The translations under genes were made by a program, and so were the position numbers. From Uruburuella suis (GTDB taxonomy: Bacteria; Pseudomonadota; Gammaproteobacteria; Burkholderiales; Neisseriaceae): a stretch of 64,000 bases of DNA. The stretch lies in the NCBI RefSeq assembly GCF_004341385.1, contig NZ_SLXE01000005.1, positions 43,055 to 107,054 of the forward strand. The letters are read 5' to 3'. The notes under the pieces were generated by a model. It had not been told where the DNA came from, did no database searches, and was given only the letters and a program-made list of their open reading frames with translations. This document shows, piece by piece, positions 49,245 through 61,814 of this stretch (positions within the stretch are counted from its first letter, which is position 1; every line of letters begins with the position of its first letter).

Positions 49245-50423
49245 ATGAAACCGCAATTTGAAGCCTTGTTCCAACCCCTCACTTTCAACAACGGCGCAAC
49301 TCTGCCCAACCGCTTGGTGCTCGCCCCGATGACGCATTGGGCCTCGCATGCAGACGGCACGGCCAGCGAAGCCGAAATCGATTTTGTGGCCAGCCGCAGC
49401 AAAGGCTTAGGCATGGTGATTACCGCCGCCACCACCGTGCACCCCACCGGCCGCGCCTTTGACGGCGAGCCCAACGCCATCCGCGCTGAAGATCTGCCCG
49501 GCCTGCGCCGCTTGGCGCAAAGCATACAGGCAAAAGGCGCCAAAGCCGTGTTGCAGATTCATCACGGCGGCTTTCGCGCACTGCCGCATTTGGTGCCGGC
49601 CAACGGCGTGGTGGCGCCCAGCGCGTTTACGCTGATTCCCCCGTCGTTTTCATTCGATATCGAAGCCGACAAACGCCTGCAAAGCGAAGCGCGCGTGCTC
49701 ACCGATGCCGAAATCCGTGAAATAGTGGCTGCTTATGCCCAAGCCACGCAATATGCTGTAGACGCCGGTTTCGACGGCGTGGAAATCCACGGCGCCAACG
49801 GCTATCTGCTGCAACAGTTTTACTCCGCCGCCAGCAACCTGCGCGATGACGAATGGGGCGGCAGCCGCGAAAAACGCATGGCTTTCCCGCTGGCCGTTGC
49901 CCGCGCCGTGGCCGATACCGTGGCCGCATCCGGCCGCCAAGATTTTATCGTCGGCTATCGTTTTTCACCCGAAGAAGCGCCTGCAAACGGCATTAAAATG
50001 GCCGACACGCTGGCCTTGATTGATGAATTGGTGAAGCTGCCGCTGCAATACCTGCATGTGTCGCTGGGCGATTTTAACGAGCCGGCCGAAAACGCCGCCG
50101 CCCATCCCGAGTTGCCGCCGCAGCGCATTGCGCAAATCCACCGCCATCTGGCCGGCCGCCTGCCGCTTGTCGGCGTGGGCGGTTTGGTGAGTGCGCAAAG
50201 CATTGCCGATGCGGGCAACAGCGGCCACGCCGAGCTGATTGCCGTGGGGCGCGGCGCGATTATCAACCCCGATTTCGCGCTCAAAATCGCCGCCGGCCGC
50301 GAAAACGAGCTGGCCGACAGCCTCGACGGCCCGCTGGGCGCACAAGCGCAACATATTCCTGATGTATTGTGGGGCTTGTTGCTGAACATGCAGCCGTGGG
50401 TGCCGTTTCGCGGCTTGAAGTGA
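49245..50423 (+). CDS. NADH:flavin oxidoreductase of the old yellow enzyme family
   Basis: The 392-residue TIM-barrel flavoprotein starts FQPLTFNNGATLPNRLVLAPM, the OYE signature, and has the active-site block EIHGANGYLLQQFYS and the phosphate-binding VGVGGLVS...AVGRGAIINPD. It is probably an ene-reductase for electrophilic alkenes or nitro compounds. The position after the LLM gene with a 40-bp gap suggests one operon. A hairpin made of AT-DUS follows it. Confidence 0.9.
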   Translation: MKPQFEALFQPLTFNNGATLPNRLVLAPMTHWASHADGTASEAEIDFVASRSKGLGMVITAATTVHPTGRAFDGEPNAIRAEDLPGLRRLAQSIQAKGAKAVLQIHHGGFRALPHLVPANGVVAPSAFTLIPPSFSFDIEADKRLQSEARVLTDAEIREIVAAYAQATQYAVDAGFDGVEIHGANGYLLQQFYSAASNLRDDEWGGSREKRMAFPLAVARAVADTVAASGRQDFIVGYRFSPEEAPANGIKMADTLALIDELVKLPLQYLHVSLGDFNEPAENAAAHPELPPQRIAQIHRHLAGRLPLVGVGGLVSAQSIADAGNSGHAELIAVGRGAIINPDFALKIAAGRENELADSLDGPLGAQAQHIPDVLWGLLLNMQPWVPFRGLK

Positions 50424-50462
50424 TGGTTGTTTAAATCAATAAACCGTCATGGTTTGATACGG

Positions 50463-50492
50463 GATGCCGTCTGAAAATATTCAGACGGCATC
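50463..50492 (+). terminator. Inverted AT-DUS terminator after the OYE gene
   Basis: GATGCCGTCTGAA and TTCAGACGGCATC form the stem, one of the few hairpins here built from the AT dialect. Confidence 0.6.
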
Positions 50493-50559
50493 TCGTATGC
50501 GCGTGTGCATGAAACGTGCACCCAACCGGAAAACAACCGTGCCGCCTGAGCATCAAAGC

Positions 50560-50885
50560 TTCAGCGCGTAGGTTGGGTTGCCAAACCCAACATTTCAGGC
50601 GGCTTGAGGGATTCGTTGGGTTTTCAGCCCAAGCTGCCCGCTGTGCAGGCTGCAACCCTATGCATGCAAGCGAGCAGCATGTGGTATGCATGGGCAAACG
50701 CTGAGGCCGTCTGAAAATCTTTCAGCAGCCTGTAGGTCCGATTCTCGAATCCGACACTTGTTCGCAGAACAAGGCACGCACATCGCTTTGGCCGTTGGCT
50801 AAATGTCGGATTCAAGAATCCGACCTACGCGGATGATGCTGCCGAACTGCTTTTATTTTGTAAGGTTATTTTTTAGAATTGGTAT
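50560..50885. repeat. Repeat-filled gap with a 157-bp dispersed repeat (50729-50885)
   Basis: The left part holds GTAGGTTGGGTTGCCAAACC-type palindromic sequence akin to the interior of the TATAGTG elements. From 50729 to 50885 lies a 157-bp unit that begins CCTGTAGGTC, contains the GAATCCGACCTAC palindromes and ends GAATTGGTAT. A nearly identical inverted copy is at 61367-61523. No gene is visible between 50424 and 50977. Confidence 0.7.
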
Positions 50886-50904
50886 GACGTGCATGCCCAC
50901 AACA

Positions 50905-50949
50905 AAAGCCTGAGGCCGTCTGAAAATCTTTCAGACGGCCTCAGGCTTT
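50905..50949 (-). terminator. Long inverted DUS terminator after the potD-like gene
   Basis: AAAGCCTGAGGCCGTCTGAA and its complement form a stem of about 21 bp around a 3-base loop, roughly 30 bp past the stop on the minus strand. Confidence 0.8.
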
Positions 50950-50977
50950 GTTTGCCAAACATCATCACCAAAAAACG

Positions 50978-52138
50978 TTATTTGCCCGCTTTAATGCTTT
51001 GCCATTGGCGCACCATAAATTTCAGGCTTTCCGGCTCGATGGGCACCATGATAAAGCTGTTGGCCATGTCTTCATCGGTGGGAAACACGGTGTTGTCGTC
51101 GCGGTATTCGGCGGCCATCAGCGCGCGGGCGGGCAGGCTGGAGGGCGCGTAGGTAACATAATCACCGTTTTGCGCGGCCACTTCGGGCTCGAGAATGTTG
51201 TCGATATAGCGGTGGGCGTTGAGCACGTTGGCGGCGTCTTTCGGAATGGCAAACGAATCAATCCAAATGCCCACGCCTTCTTTGGGCATCATCACTTGGA
51301 TTTTTTCTTTGCCGCCGGCTTCTTCGGCGCGGCGCTTGGCGATATTCAGATCGCCGCCGAAGCCTATGGTCACGCAGGTGTCGCCGCGCGCCAAGTCATC
51401 AATAAAGCCCGATGAGGTGAAGCGCTTGATATTGGGGCGGTTTTGTTTGAGCAATTCGCTGGCGGCTTTGATGTCGTCGATATTGCTGCTGTTGGGGTTT
51501 TTGCCCATATAGTTGAGCACCATCGGGTAAACTTCGGCGGCGCTGTCCAGATAGCTGATGCCGCATTGCTTGAGCTTGGCGGTGTATTCGGGGTTGAACA
51601 CCAAATCCCATTGATTGTCGGGCAGCTTGTCGGTGCCGAGCGCTTTTTTCACCCGCTCGGTGTTGATGGCAAATGTGTTGGTGCCCCAGAAAAAAGGCAC
51701 GGCATAATCGTTGCCCGGATCCACTTCCTGCATCAGCGCCAAAAGCTTGGGATTGATGTTTTTATAATTGGGAATCAGGCTTTTATCAAGCTTTTGATAA
51801 GCGCCGGCTTTGATTTGGCGGCCGATAAAGGCATTGGAGGGGCCGGCTAAGTCGTAGCCGGATTTGCCGGTGAGCATTTTGCTCTCCAGCGTTTCATCGC
51901 TGTCGTAATAATCGTATTTCACGGCCACACCGTATTGCTTTTCAAAGGCGGCCACGGTGGCGGGGTCGACATAATCCGACCAGTTGTAGATTTTCAGGTT
52001 GGCGGTTTCGGGCAGGGTGCCGGAAGTGGAAGCGGTGGCAGAAGCTGCGGCGCTGTTGGGGGGCTTCTCGTTGGACTTGTCGCCGCAGGCGGCCAGCGCC
52101 AGCACCACAAGGCCGAATAAAGGCAATGATTTCATCAT
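50978..52138 (-). CDS. Spermidine/putrescine ABC transporter substrate-binding lipoprotein (PotD/PotF type)
   Basis: The 386-residue product has a signal peptide with lipobox LALAACG and a serine/alanine-rich linker before the binding domain. The family start NLKIYNWSDYVDPATVAAFE and the middle block PFFWGTNTFAINT are typical of PotD/PotF. No permease or ATPase gene lies beside it, as is common for the scattered potD paralogues of Neisseria. Specificity for putrescine versus spermidine is not decided by what I can see. Confidence 0.9.
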   Translation of the reverse strand: MMKSLPLFGLVVLALAACGDKSNEKPPNSAAASATASTSGTLPETANLKIYNWSDYVDPATVAAFEKQYGVAVKYDYYDSDETLESKMLTGKSGYDLAGPSNAFIGRQIKAGAYQKLDKSLIPNYKNINPKLLALMQEVDPGNDYAVPFFWGTNTFAINTERVKKALGTDKLPDNQWDLVFNPEYTAKLKQCGISYLDSAAEVYPMVLNYMGKNPNSSNIDDIKAASELLKQNRPNIKRFTSSGFIDDLARGDTCVTIGFGGDLNIAKRRAEEAGGKEKIQVMMPKEGVGIWIDSFAIPKDAANVLNAHRYIDNILEPEVAAQNGDYVTYAPSSLPARALMAAEYRDDNTVFPTDEDMANSFIMVPIEPESLKFMVRQWQSIKAGK

Positions 52139-52252
52139 GATTCCTTATATTGGAGTGGAGGGGAAATGCAAACAGAGTATAGCAAAAGCAGTATGCCTCG
52201 GGTAGGCGCAAAGGCAAATCTGCGGTAAGATAGCCAAGATTTGATATTTGCT

Positions 52253-52292
52253 TTTCAGACGGCCTTTGCTGATGCATTAAGGCCGTCTGAAA
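52253..52292 (+). terminator. Inverted DUS pair upstream of alaS
   Basis: TTTCAGACGGCCT and AGGCCGTCTGAAA flank a 14-base loop in the alaS leader, about 25 bp before the ATG. It may influence alaS expression. Confidence 0.4.
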
Positions 52293-52318
52293 ATCGTTTA
52301 ACCCACATAGAAAACATT

Positions 52319-55213
<2,895 letters not shown>

Positions 55214-55226
55214 ATTTGAAGTGAGA

Positions 55227-55256
55227 TAGGCCGTCTGAAAGGTTTCAGACGGCCTA
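55227..55256 (+). terminator. Inverted DUS terminator after alaS
   Basis: A perfect inverted AG-DUS pair with TA ends and a very short loop, 13 bp past the stop. From 55257 to 55370 the sequence is AT-rich with no recognisable feature. Confidence 0.65.
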
Positions 55257-55370
55257 AATTATCGAAATTTATAGATTTGGCAATTAAACATTGAAACTTA
55301 AATCATAAAAATTTAAAATTTTCAATTATTTAACTTTTAAGGTTCTCAATATTTAATTGCCGTATCAATA

Positions 55371-55740
55371 GCCCGCGTAGGTACGATTAGCCGCCGGCAG
55401 CGGCGTAATCGTACGCATGAAACAAGCAAGCCGTCTGAAGATTGATTTTCAGACGGCTTGCTTTGATAGAACTTTCAATTGTGTTTGCTGCGGCAGCTGC
55501 ATTCGTACGATTACGGCTTGCAGCCTAATCGTACCTACGCAGCCGCGTAACGAGGGCTTTGCCCGTGAAACAGCCCGCGTAGGTACGATTAGCCGCCGGC
55601 AGCGGCGTAATCGTACGCATGAAACAAGCAAGCCGTCTGAAGATTGATTTTCAGACGGCTTGCTTTGATCGACTTCCAACTGTGTTCGCTGCGGCAGCTG
55701 CATTCGTACGATTACGGCTTACAGCCTAATCGTACCTACG
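55371..55740. repeat. Tandem duplication, 202-bp period
   Basis: The segment starting GCCCGCGTAGGTACGATTAG at 55371 recurs at 55573, continuing to 55740. The two copies differ at a few positions. Each contains an inverted DUS-like hairpin (AAGCCGTCTGAAG...) and paired GTACGATTA/TAATCGTAC palindromes. Any reading frames here are repeat fragments. Confidence 0.85.
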
Positions 55741-55857
55741 GTGGGTTGCCGGTTGTGTGCTTCGCATCCGAATCCGCCGGCTTTTGCATGCTATGTCATG
55801 ATGATTTATTTAAGCGGGCATGACTTCCGTTTTATATTTTGTGCAACACACTATAAA

Positions 55858-55901
55858 AACAGCCCTTTTAAACCGAAATCCCGGTTCAAAAGGGCTGTTT
55901 A
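55858..55901 (-). terminator. Nested hairpin terminator of grcA
   Basis: AACAGCCCTTTT and its complement enclose an inner AACCG/CGGTT stem. In the minus direction a T-run follows. It lies about 35 bp past the grcA stop. Confidence 0.85.
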
Positions 55902-55936
55902 TCTTTTCAGACGGCTTGGCGCCATCTTCACACGAA

Positions 55937-56323
55937 TTACATATTTTCAGTAAAGGTGCGGGTGATCACGTCGCGTTGTTGCTCGGGGGTGAGCGAGTTG
56001 AAGCGCACGGCGTAGCCGGACACGCGGATGGTGAGCTGCGGGTATTTTTCCGGGTTGGCGATGGCTTCTTCCAAGGTTTCGCGGGTCATCACGTTTACAT
56101 TCAGGTGTTGGCCGCCTTCCACTTGCGGACGGTTGCTGAAATCAACCGGAATTTCGCGGTAAGACACTTCGCCCAGCTGCGGCAGCGGCAGCACGGTGTC
56201 GGCTTCGAAATCGTTGCTGTTGGCGCACAGGCAGCGCACTTCTTGGGCTTCGTCATCCAAGAGCCAGAATGAGTTGAGCAGGGCCGGGTTTTGCGATTGG
56301 GTGATTTGGATGCCTTTGATCAT
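55937..56323 (-). CDS. grcA: Autonomous glycyl radical cofactor GrcA (YfiD)
   Basis: GrcA is a spare-part protein that replaces the oxygen-damaged glycyl-radical domain of pyruvate formate-lyase. The 128 residues end with the radical loop [19 protein letters not shown], in which the glycine bears the radical. The length equals that of E. coli YfiD. Its promoter shares an FNR-type box with the divergent dicarboxylate transporter. Its presence implies a pyruvate formate-lyase elsewhere in the genome. Confidence 0.94.
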   Translation of the reverse strand: MIKGIQITQSQNPALLNSFWLLDDEAQEVRCLCANSNDFEADTVLPLPQLGEVSYREIPVDFSNRPQVEGGQHLNVNVMTRETLEEAIANPEKYPQLTIRVSGYAVRFNSLTPEQQRDVITRTFTENM

Positions 56324-56367
56324 GTAACTTCCTTTCGTTTATGTGCGATTAAAAATAGATTATGTGA

Positions 56368-56436
56368 ATTGTATACCCTGCACCTGAAAAGAAATTGACT
56401 TGAATCAAATTACAAAATCCTACACGCTGCTATAAA
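56368..56436. promoter_or_regulatory. Divergent FNR-type promoters for grcA and the dcu transporter
   Basis: The box TTGACTTGAATCAA (56395-56408) matches the FNR consensus TTGAT-N4-ATCAA at nine of ten positions. To the right, a -10 TATAAA at 56431-56436 puts the dcu start at 56443, exactly 41.5 bp from the box centre. To the left, TACAAT at 56373-56368 puts the grcA start near 56361, about 40.5 bp away. One box can thus activate both genes. The remainder of this gap up to 56623 is leader sequence. Confidence 0.7.
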
Positions 56437-56623
56437 AGAGCGCTTTGGCTTTTGGCTAAGCTTTTGAATCTTTAAAAGCTCTTGTTAAGCAGGCCGTTTC
56501 CCGCCGCTGCTTTTGTGCAAAGCGGTTTGCTGTGTTTGATGCGGCGGTGCAGCATGCTGCGAAAGCACTATTTCGCAATGTATGAAATTATGTTACAAAG
56601 CATGCCTCTTAAAACGAATATAA

Positions 56624-57970
56624 ATGCATTATATGGATACCTCTTTGATTTTGCAGATTATTGTGCTTTTGGGCGCAATTTTTCTCGGCGTGCGCTTGGG
56701 CGGCATGGCCATCGGCTACACCGGCGGCTTGGGCGTGGCGGTGTTGGCGCTGGGCTTGGGGCTGGCGCCCGGGCATATTCCGCACGATGTGATTTTGATC
56801 ATTATGGCGGTGATTGCAGCGATTGCGGCTTTGCAGCTGGCCGGCGGCCTCGATTATCTGGTGCGCATGGCGGAAAATATTTTGCGCAGAAACCCGAAAA
56901 ACATCAATTTCTTAGCGCCCACGGTTACTTATTTTCTCACCATTTTAGCGGGCACCGGCCACACGGCTTATTCGATGATGCCGGTGATTGTGGAGGTGGC
57001 CAAAAGTGAAAACATCAAGCCCAGCGCGCCTTTGAGCATTGCGGTGGTGGCTTCGCAAATCGCCATCACCGCCTCGCCCGTGAGCGCGGCGGTGGTGTTT
57101 ATGAGCGGCATACTCGAGCCTTTGGGCGTGAGCTATCCTAGGCTTTTGCTGATTTGGTTGGCCACGACTTATGCGGCCTGCATGCTGGTGGCTTTGCTGA
57201 TTAATCTTTTTTTCAAGCTGGATTTGTCGCAAGACCCGGTTTACCGGCAGCGCTTGGCTGCGGGCTTGGTGCTGCCACCTGAGCGCGGTGCGCGGGCGGC
57301 GCTGCCCAAGGGCGCGCGTTTGTCGGTGTGGATTTTCCTGCTCGGCGTGGTGGCGGTGGTGCTTTATGCCTGCGCGATTTCACCGGCCATCGGCTTGGTG
57401 GAAAACCCGGTGCTGCCGCGCGATGGTGCGATTGTGAGCTTTATGATGATTATTGCCACGCTGATTGTGATTTTTTGCAGGCTCGACACCGGCAAGCTTT
57501 TGGAAACCAGCACCTTCAAATCGGGCATGGCCGCCTGCGTGTGCGTGCTCGGCGTGGCGTGGCTGGGCGACACTTTTGTGAATGCGCATTTGGATGCGGT
57601 GAAAGAAACCGCCGCCGCGCTGGTGAGCAATTATCCGTGGCTTTTGGCGGTGGCGCTTTTCTTTGCCAGCATGCTGCTTTATTCGCAAGCGGCCACGGCC
57701 AAGGCGATTATGCCGGCGGTGGTGCTGGCGCTGGGCATCACGCCGGCGAATAATGGGCAGGTGTATATTTTGGTGGCGAGCTTTGCGGCGGTGTCGGCGC
57801 TGTTTGTGCTGCCCACTTATCCCACGCTGCTGGGCGCGGTGCAGATGGACGACACCGGCAGCACGCGCATCGGCCGCTTTGTGTTCAACCATTCGTTTTT
57901 GCTGCCGGGCGTGCTGGCAATTGTGTTTGCCGTGGCGTTGGGCTTTTTGGTGGCACCTTTGGTGTTGTGA
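56624..57970 (+). CDS. Anaerobic C4-dicarboxylate transporter (DcuA-like)
   Basis: Dcu carriers exchange fumarate, malate and aspartate for succinate under anaerobiosis. The product has 448 residues from the ATG at 56624 (a second ATG at 56633 is equally possible, as no clear ribosome site is seen) and about ten to twelve membrane helices. The blocks QLAGGLDYLVRMAENILRRN and GMAACVCVLGVAWLGDTFV resemble DcuA more than DcuB. It shares an FNR-type control region with grcA. Confidence 0.9.
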   Translation: MHYMDTSLILQIIVLLGAIFLGVRLGGMAIGYTGGLGVAVLALGLGLAPGHIPHDVILIIMAVIAAIAALQLAGGLDYLVRMAENILRRNPKNINFLAPTVTYFLTILAGTGHTAYSMMPVIVEVAKSENIKPSAPLSIAVVASQIAITASPVSAAVVFMSGILEPLGVSYPRLLLIWLATTYAACMLVALLINLFFKLDLSQDPVYRQRLAAGLVLPPERGARAALPKGARLSVWIFLLGVVAVVLYACAISPAIGLVENPVLPRDGAIVSFMMIIATLIVIFCRLDTGKLLETSTFKSGMAACVCVLGVAWLGDTFVNAHLDAVKETAAALVSNYPWLLAVALFFASMLLYSQAATAKAIMPAVVLALGITPANNGQVYILVASFAAVSALFVLPTYPTLLGAVQMDDTGSTRIGRFVFNHSFLLPGVLAIVFAVALGFLVAPLVL

Positions 57971-57985
57971 ACCATGATGCATCAC

Positions 57986-58021
57986 AAACAGGCCGTCTGA
58001 AAGCCTTCAGACGGCCTGTTT
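57986..58021. terminator. Inverted DUS hairpin between convergent dcu and lgt
   Basis: AAACAGGCCGTCTGAA and its complement around a short loop, followed by T-rich sequence on the plus strand. It lies between converging genes and can terminate both. Confidence 0.7.
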
Positions 58022-58037
58022 GTTTGGTATAACTTGT

Positions 58038-58892
58038 TTACGCCGCTTTGCCGCGTTTGCCGAAATAGATAAAGCCGATAATGCCCAGCACCACCATCGG
58101 CAGGCTCAGCCATTGCCCCATCGACAAGCCCCAAGTGAGCAGGCCGAGGTAATCGTCGGGCTGGCGCGCAAATTCGGCGATAAAGCGGAAAAAGCCGTAG
58201 CCCGCCAAAAACACCATCGCCACTTGGCCGGTGGGGCGTGGTTTTTTCGAGAAAAGCCACACAATCACAAACAGCGCCACGCCCTCCAGTGCAAATTGGT
58301 AAAGCTGCGACGGGTGGCGCGGCAGCATGCCGTATTGGGTGAGCCAGGCCGCCCATTGCGGGTTGTGGGCGGCGGCGGTTAAATCTTCATAGCGCGCCTG
58401 CGGAAAGCCCATCGCCCAAAAAGCATTGATGTCGGTGACGCGGCCCCACAATTCGCCGTTGATAAAATTGCCGATGCGCCCTGAAGCCAGCCCCAAAGGC
58501 ACGAGCGGTGCCACAAAGTCGGCTACTTTCCAAAAGCCGATGTGGTGCTTGCGGCCAAACAGCCACATCGCCACCAGCACGCCCAAAAAGCCGCCGTGAA
58601 ACGACATGCCGCCTTCCCACACTTTGAGAATATCCAGCGGATGGGCGAGATAATCGGAAAATTTGTAAAACAACACATAGCCCAAGCGCCCGCCCAAAAT
58701 CACGCCGATCACGCCCCAAGTGAGGAAATCGTCGAGCATTTCTTTGGTAAACACCGTGTTGCCTTCTGCAATGCGGCGCCGGCCGAGCCAGATAAACAGC
58801 ACAAAGCCGATAATATAGCTGAGCGCATACCAGCGGATGGCCAAGGGGCCGATGCTGAGCAATATCGGGTCAAACTGCGGATGTATCATCAT
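58038..58892 (-). CDS. lgt: Prolipoprotein diacylglyceryl transferase
   Basis: It attaches diacylglycerol to the lipobox cysteine of preprolipoproteins in the inner membrane. The 284-residue polytopic protein contains the Lgt signature [14 protein letters not shown] and the conserved histidine in MSFHGG. The start is [15 protein letters not shown] (an ATG at 58889 is also possible). It acts on proteins such as the lipoproteins at 44.5 and 51 kb. Confidence 0.95.
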   Translation of the reverse strand: MMIHPQFDPILLSIGPLAIRWYALSYIIGFVLFIWLGRRRIAEGNTVFTKEMLDDFLTWGVIGVILGGRLGYVLFYKFSDYLAHPLDILKVWEGGMSFHGGFLGVLVAMWLFGRKHHIGFWKVADFVAPLVPLGLASGRIGNFINGELWGRVTDINAFWAMGFPQARYEDLTAAAHNPQWAAWLTQYGMLPRHPSQLYQFALEGVALFVIVWLFSKKPRPTGQVAMVFLAGYGFFRFIAEFARQPDDYLGLLTWGLSMGQWLSLPMVVLGIIGFIYFGKRGKAA

Positions 58893-59396
58893 GATGCGTG
58901 GCCTTGAAATTTTTCAAGCGGCCATTATAGCCCAAAGCGCTGCTGTGGCGCGGCGCTTGAAAGGTAAGGAAAGGCTAAAGACACAATATCCCACAGGCCG
59001 TCTGAAACTTTTCAGACGGCCTGTGGGATAACTTTGTGCACATAATTGCGCGATTTCAACGCCAATCTGCTTTGCGGCGGCTGCAGCCATAGAACGGCCT
59101 ATATTTTAAAGAGGCTCAGAGCAACTCATGCCGATAAAATTCACTCGCCGGAGCTATTCAGAGCCCCTTAAAAATCCCCACATCAAAAATAATTGAGCGG
59201 TGATTGCTTGCCGCAAACCAAAGCATAAGCCGTCTGAACGCGCATAAAGCATAATCAGACATTTTGTCGGCTTCTTAATCGTTAACAATTGGTATAAAAT
59301 AGCCGCACAAGGTTTTATCCACATAAGGCCGTCTGAAACGCTTTCAGACGGCCTGCTGAAATTAAGTCAATCAGAACCAGAATCAAGGAAACCACC
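58893..59396. other. Intergenic region between lgt and ilvD
   Basis: The 504-bp gap holds a long inverted DUS hairpin with TATCCCACA arms (58987-59030), a stretch without features (59031-59280), the ilvD promoter and DnaA-box sequence (59290-59323), and a second DUS hairpin (59326-59354) in the leader. I see no gene. Confidence 0.5.
59290..59323 (+). promoter_or_regulatory. ilvD extended -10 promoter with adjacent DnaA box
   Basis: TGGTATAAA at 59290-59298 is an extended -10 element with no good -35, predicting a start near 59305. A perfect DnaA box, TTATCCACA, is at 59315-59323, about 10 bases into the transcript region. A DUS hairpin follows before the ATG. Confidence 0.45.
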
Positions 59397-61262
59397 ATGC
59401 CAGCCTACCGTTCCAAAACCTCCACCCACGGCCGCAATATGGCCGGCGCGCGCGCGCTGTGGCGCGCCACCGGCGTAACCGACGAAGATTTCGGCAAGCC
59501 GATTATCGCCATTGCCAACTCGTTTACCCAATTCGTGCCCGGCCATGTGCATCTGCACAATATGGGGCAGCTGGTGGCGCGCGAAATCGAAAAAGCCGGC
59601 GGCCTGGCCAAAGAATTCAACACCATCGCGGTGGACGACGGCATCGCCATGGGCCACGGCGGCATGCTTTATTCGCTGCCCAGCCGCGATTTGATTGCCG
59701 ATTCGGTGGAATATATGGTCAACGCGCATTGCGCCGATGCGCTGGTGTGCATTTCCAATTGCGACAAAATCACCCCCGGCATGCTGATGGCCGCGCTGCG
59801 CCTGAATATCCCCACCGTGTTTGTATCCGGCGGGCCGATGGAAGCGGGCAAGGTAATCGGCGTGGCCAATATTGTGGACGGGCGCAAGCTCGATTTGGTG
59901 GATGCCATGGTGGATGCGGCCGACGACAGCATCAGCGATGAAGAAGTGGCTGCGGTGGAGCGCAGCGCCTGCCCCACTTGCGGCTCTTGCTCGGGCATGT
60001 TCACCGCCAATTCGATGAACTGCCTCACCGAAGCCTTGGGCTTGTCGCTGCCGGGCAACGGCTCGCTTTTGGCCACCCATGCAGGCCGCAAAGAATTGTT
60101 TCTCGAAGCCGGCCGCCTGATTGTGGATATCACCAAACGCTATTATGAAGAAGACGATGAGCGCGTGTTGCCGCGCAATATCGCCACCAAAGCCGCGTTT
60201 GAAAACGCCATGAGCCTCGATGTGGCCATGGGCGGCTCCACCAACACCGTGCTGCACCTTTTGGCCGCCGCCAACGAAGCCGAAGTGGATTTCAAAATGG
60301 CCGACATCGACCGCATCAGCCGCCGCGTGCCGTGTTTGTGCAAAGTGGCGCCGGCCACGCAGAAATACCATATGGAAGACGTGCACCGCGCCGGCGGCGT
60401 GATGAGCATTTTGGCCGAGCTTGCCCGCGCCGGCAAACTGCACACCGATGTGCCCACCGTGCACGAACATACTCTGCAAGCCGCGCTGGATAAATGGGAC
60501 ATCACCAACCCGGCCAATGAAGCGGCGCACACACGCTACAAAGCCGCGCCCGGCGGCGTGCGCACCACCGAAGCCTTTTCGCAAAACCGCCAATGGCCGA
60601 GCCTGGATCTCGACCGTGAAAACGGCTGCATCCGCAGCCAGGCGCACGCGTATTCGCAAGACGGCGGCCTGGCGGTGTTGTTCGGCAACATCGCCGAGCG
60701 CGGCTGCGTGGTGAAGACCGCCGGCGTGGACGACAGCATTCTCACCTTTAAAGGCCGAGCGCGCGTGTTTGAAAGCCAAGATGATGCCGTGGCGGCGATT
60801 CTCGACAATCAAATCGAGGCCGGCGATATTGTGATTATCCGCTACGAAGGCCCCAAAGGCGGCCCCGGCATGCAAGAAATGCTTTATCCCACGAGCTATT
60901 TAAAATCCAAAGGCTTGGGCAAAGCATGCGCCTTGCTCACCGACGGGCGCTTTTCCGGCGGCACATCGGGCTTGAGCATCGGCCACGTTTCGCCCGAAGC
61001 GGCCGAGGGCGGCGCAATCGGCTTGGTGGAAGAGGGCGATGCGGTAGAAATCGACATCCCCAAACGCAGCATCCACTTGGCCGTGCCGTTTGACGTGCTC
61101 GAACAGCGCCGCGAAGCAATGGAAGCGCGCGGTGCAGCCGCTTGGAAGCCGCAAAATCGCGAGCGCCAAGTGTCGGCCGCTTTGCGCGCCTATGCCGCCA
61201 TGACCACCAGCGCCGACACCGGCGCCGTGCGCGATGTGTCGCAAGTTGAGCGCAAAAGCTGA
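59397..61262 (+). CDS. ilvD: Dihydroxy-acid dehydratase
   Basis: It makes the 2-oxo acid precursors of valine, leucine and isoleucine. The 621 residues match the long bacterial IlvD form. Iron-sulfur ligands are visible in [11 protein letters not shown] and [18 protein letters not shown]. The C-terminal block [19 protein letters not shown] is the second family signature. A DUS hairpin ends the gene. Other ilv genes are not nearby. Confidence 0.96.
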   Translation: MPAYRSKTSTHGRNMAGARALWRATGVTDEDFGKPIIAIANSFTQFVPGHVHLHNMGQLVAREIEKAGGLAKEFNTIAVDDGIAMGHGGMLYSLPSRDLIADSVEYMVNAHCADALVCISNCDKITPGMLMAALRLNIPTVFVSGGPMEAGKVIGVANIVDGRKLDLVDAMVDAADDSISDEEVAAVERSACPTCGSCSGMFTANSMNCLTEALGLSLPGNGSLLATHAGRKELFLEAGRLIVDITKRYYEEDDERVLPRNIATKAAFENAMSLDVAMGGSTNTVLHLLAAANEAEVDFKMADIDRISRRVPCLCKVAPATQKYHMEDVHRAGGVMSILAELARAGKLHTDVPTVHEHTLQAALDKWDITNPANEAAHTRYKAAPGGVRTTEAFSQNRQWPSLDLDRENGCIRSQAHAYSQDGGLAVLFGNIAERGCVVKTAGVDDSILTFKGRARVFESQDDAVAAILDNQIEAGDIVIIRYEGPKGGPGMQEMLYPTSYLKSKGLGKACALLTDGRFSGGTSGLSIGHVSPEAAEGGAIGLVEEGDAVEIDIPKRSIHLAVPFDVLEQRREAMEARGAAAWKPQNRERQVSAALRAYAAMTTSADTGAVRDVSQVERKS

Positions 61263-61290
61263 GCCAGCCTGAATTTGCATTGATGGCTGT

Positions 61291-61336
61291 AAAAGTCTGA
61301 GGCCGTCTGAAAAAATTTCAGACGGCCTCAGGCTTT
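61291..61336 (+). terminator. Long inverted DUS terminator after ilvD
   Basis: AAAAGTCTGAGGCCGTCTGAAA pairs, with one mismatch, with its complement ending in CTTTT, about 30 bp past the stop. Confidence 0.8.
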
Positions 61337-61366
61337 TACAAAATTCATTTTATTATTAAACAACTT

Positions 61367-61523
61367 ATACCAATTCAAAAAAATAACCTTACAAAATAAA
61401 AGCAGTTCGGCAGCATCATCCGCGTAGGTCGGATTCTTGAATCCGACATTTGGCCAACGGCCAAAGCGATGTGCGTGCCTTGTTCTGCGAACAAGTGTCG
61501 GATTCGAGAATCCGACCTACAGG
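61367..61523. repeat. 157-bp dispersed repeat, inverted copy
   Basis: This is the reverse complement of 50729-50885 with only a few differences. It begins ATACCAATTC, includes the paired GTAGGTCGGATTC and GAATCCGACCTAC palindromes and ends CCTACAGG. The ATACCAATTC end resembles the ends of the 103-bp Correia-like repeats. Confidence 0.8.
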
Positions 61524-61654
61524 CTGAAATGTTTTCAGACGGCCTCAGGCTTTTGTGCAGTCCTTGTTTGAATGGCGGCAATAGGATGCAGAGCGCATGC
61601 TAAAATGGCGTGAAGCCGCGCCGATAGCAATCCCGCTGTTCAAGCACGGAAATT

Positions 61655-61757
61655 ATACTCATTCAAAAAAGTAAGCTAACAAGGCGGAAGCCTGCGACAG
61701 TACAGATAGTACGGCAAGGCGAGACAACGAAGTTAGGTTATTTTTTTGGATTGGTAT
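61655..61757. repeat. 103-bp Correia-like miniature repeat, copy 2
   Basis: It is the reverse complement of the copy at 858-960, starting ATACTCATTCAAAAAAGTAA and ending GGATTGGTAT. It lies just before the DnaA-box array. Between 61524 and 61654 there is a single DUS and nothing else recognisable. Confidence 0.75.
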
Positions 61758-61814
61758 TATGCGCAAAAAAGGTGGCAATTGCCCCCATTTATGTTGGTGT
61801 GGGTGTGCAATAGA

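Noticed and set aside
55371..55740. Tandem repeat considered as a CRISPR array
   Set aside because: There are only two copies with a 202-bp period, no short repeat-spacer structure and no cas genes.
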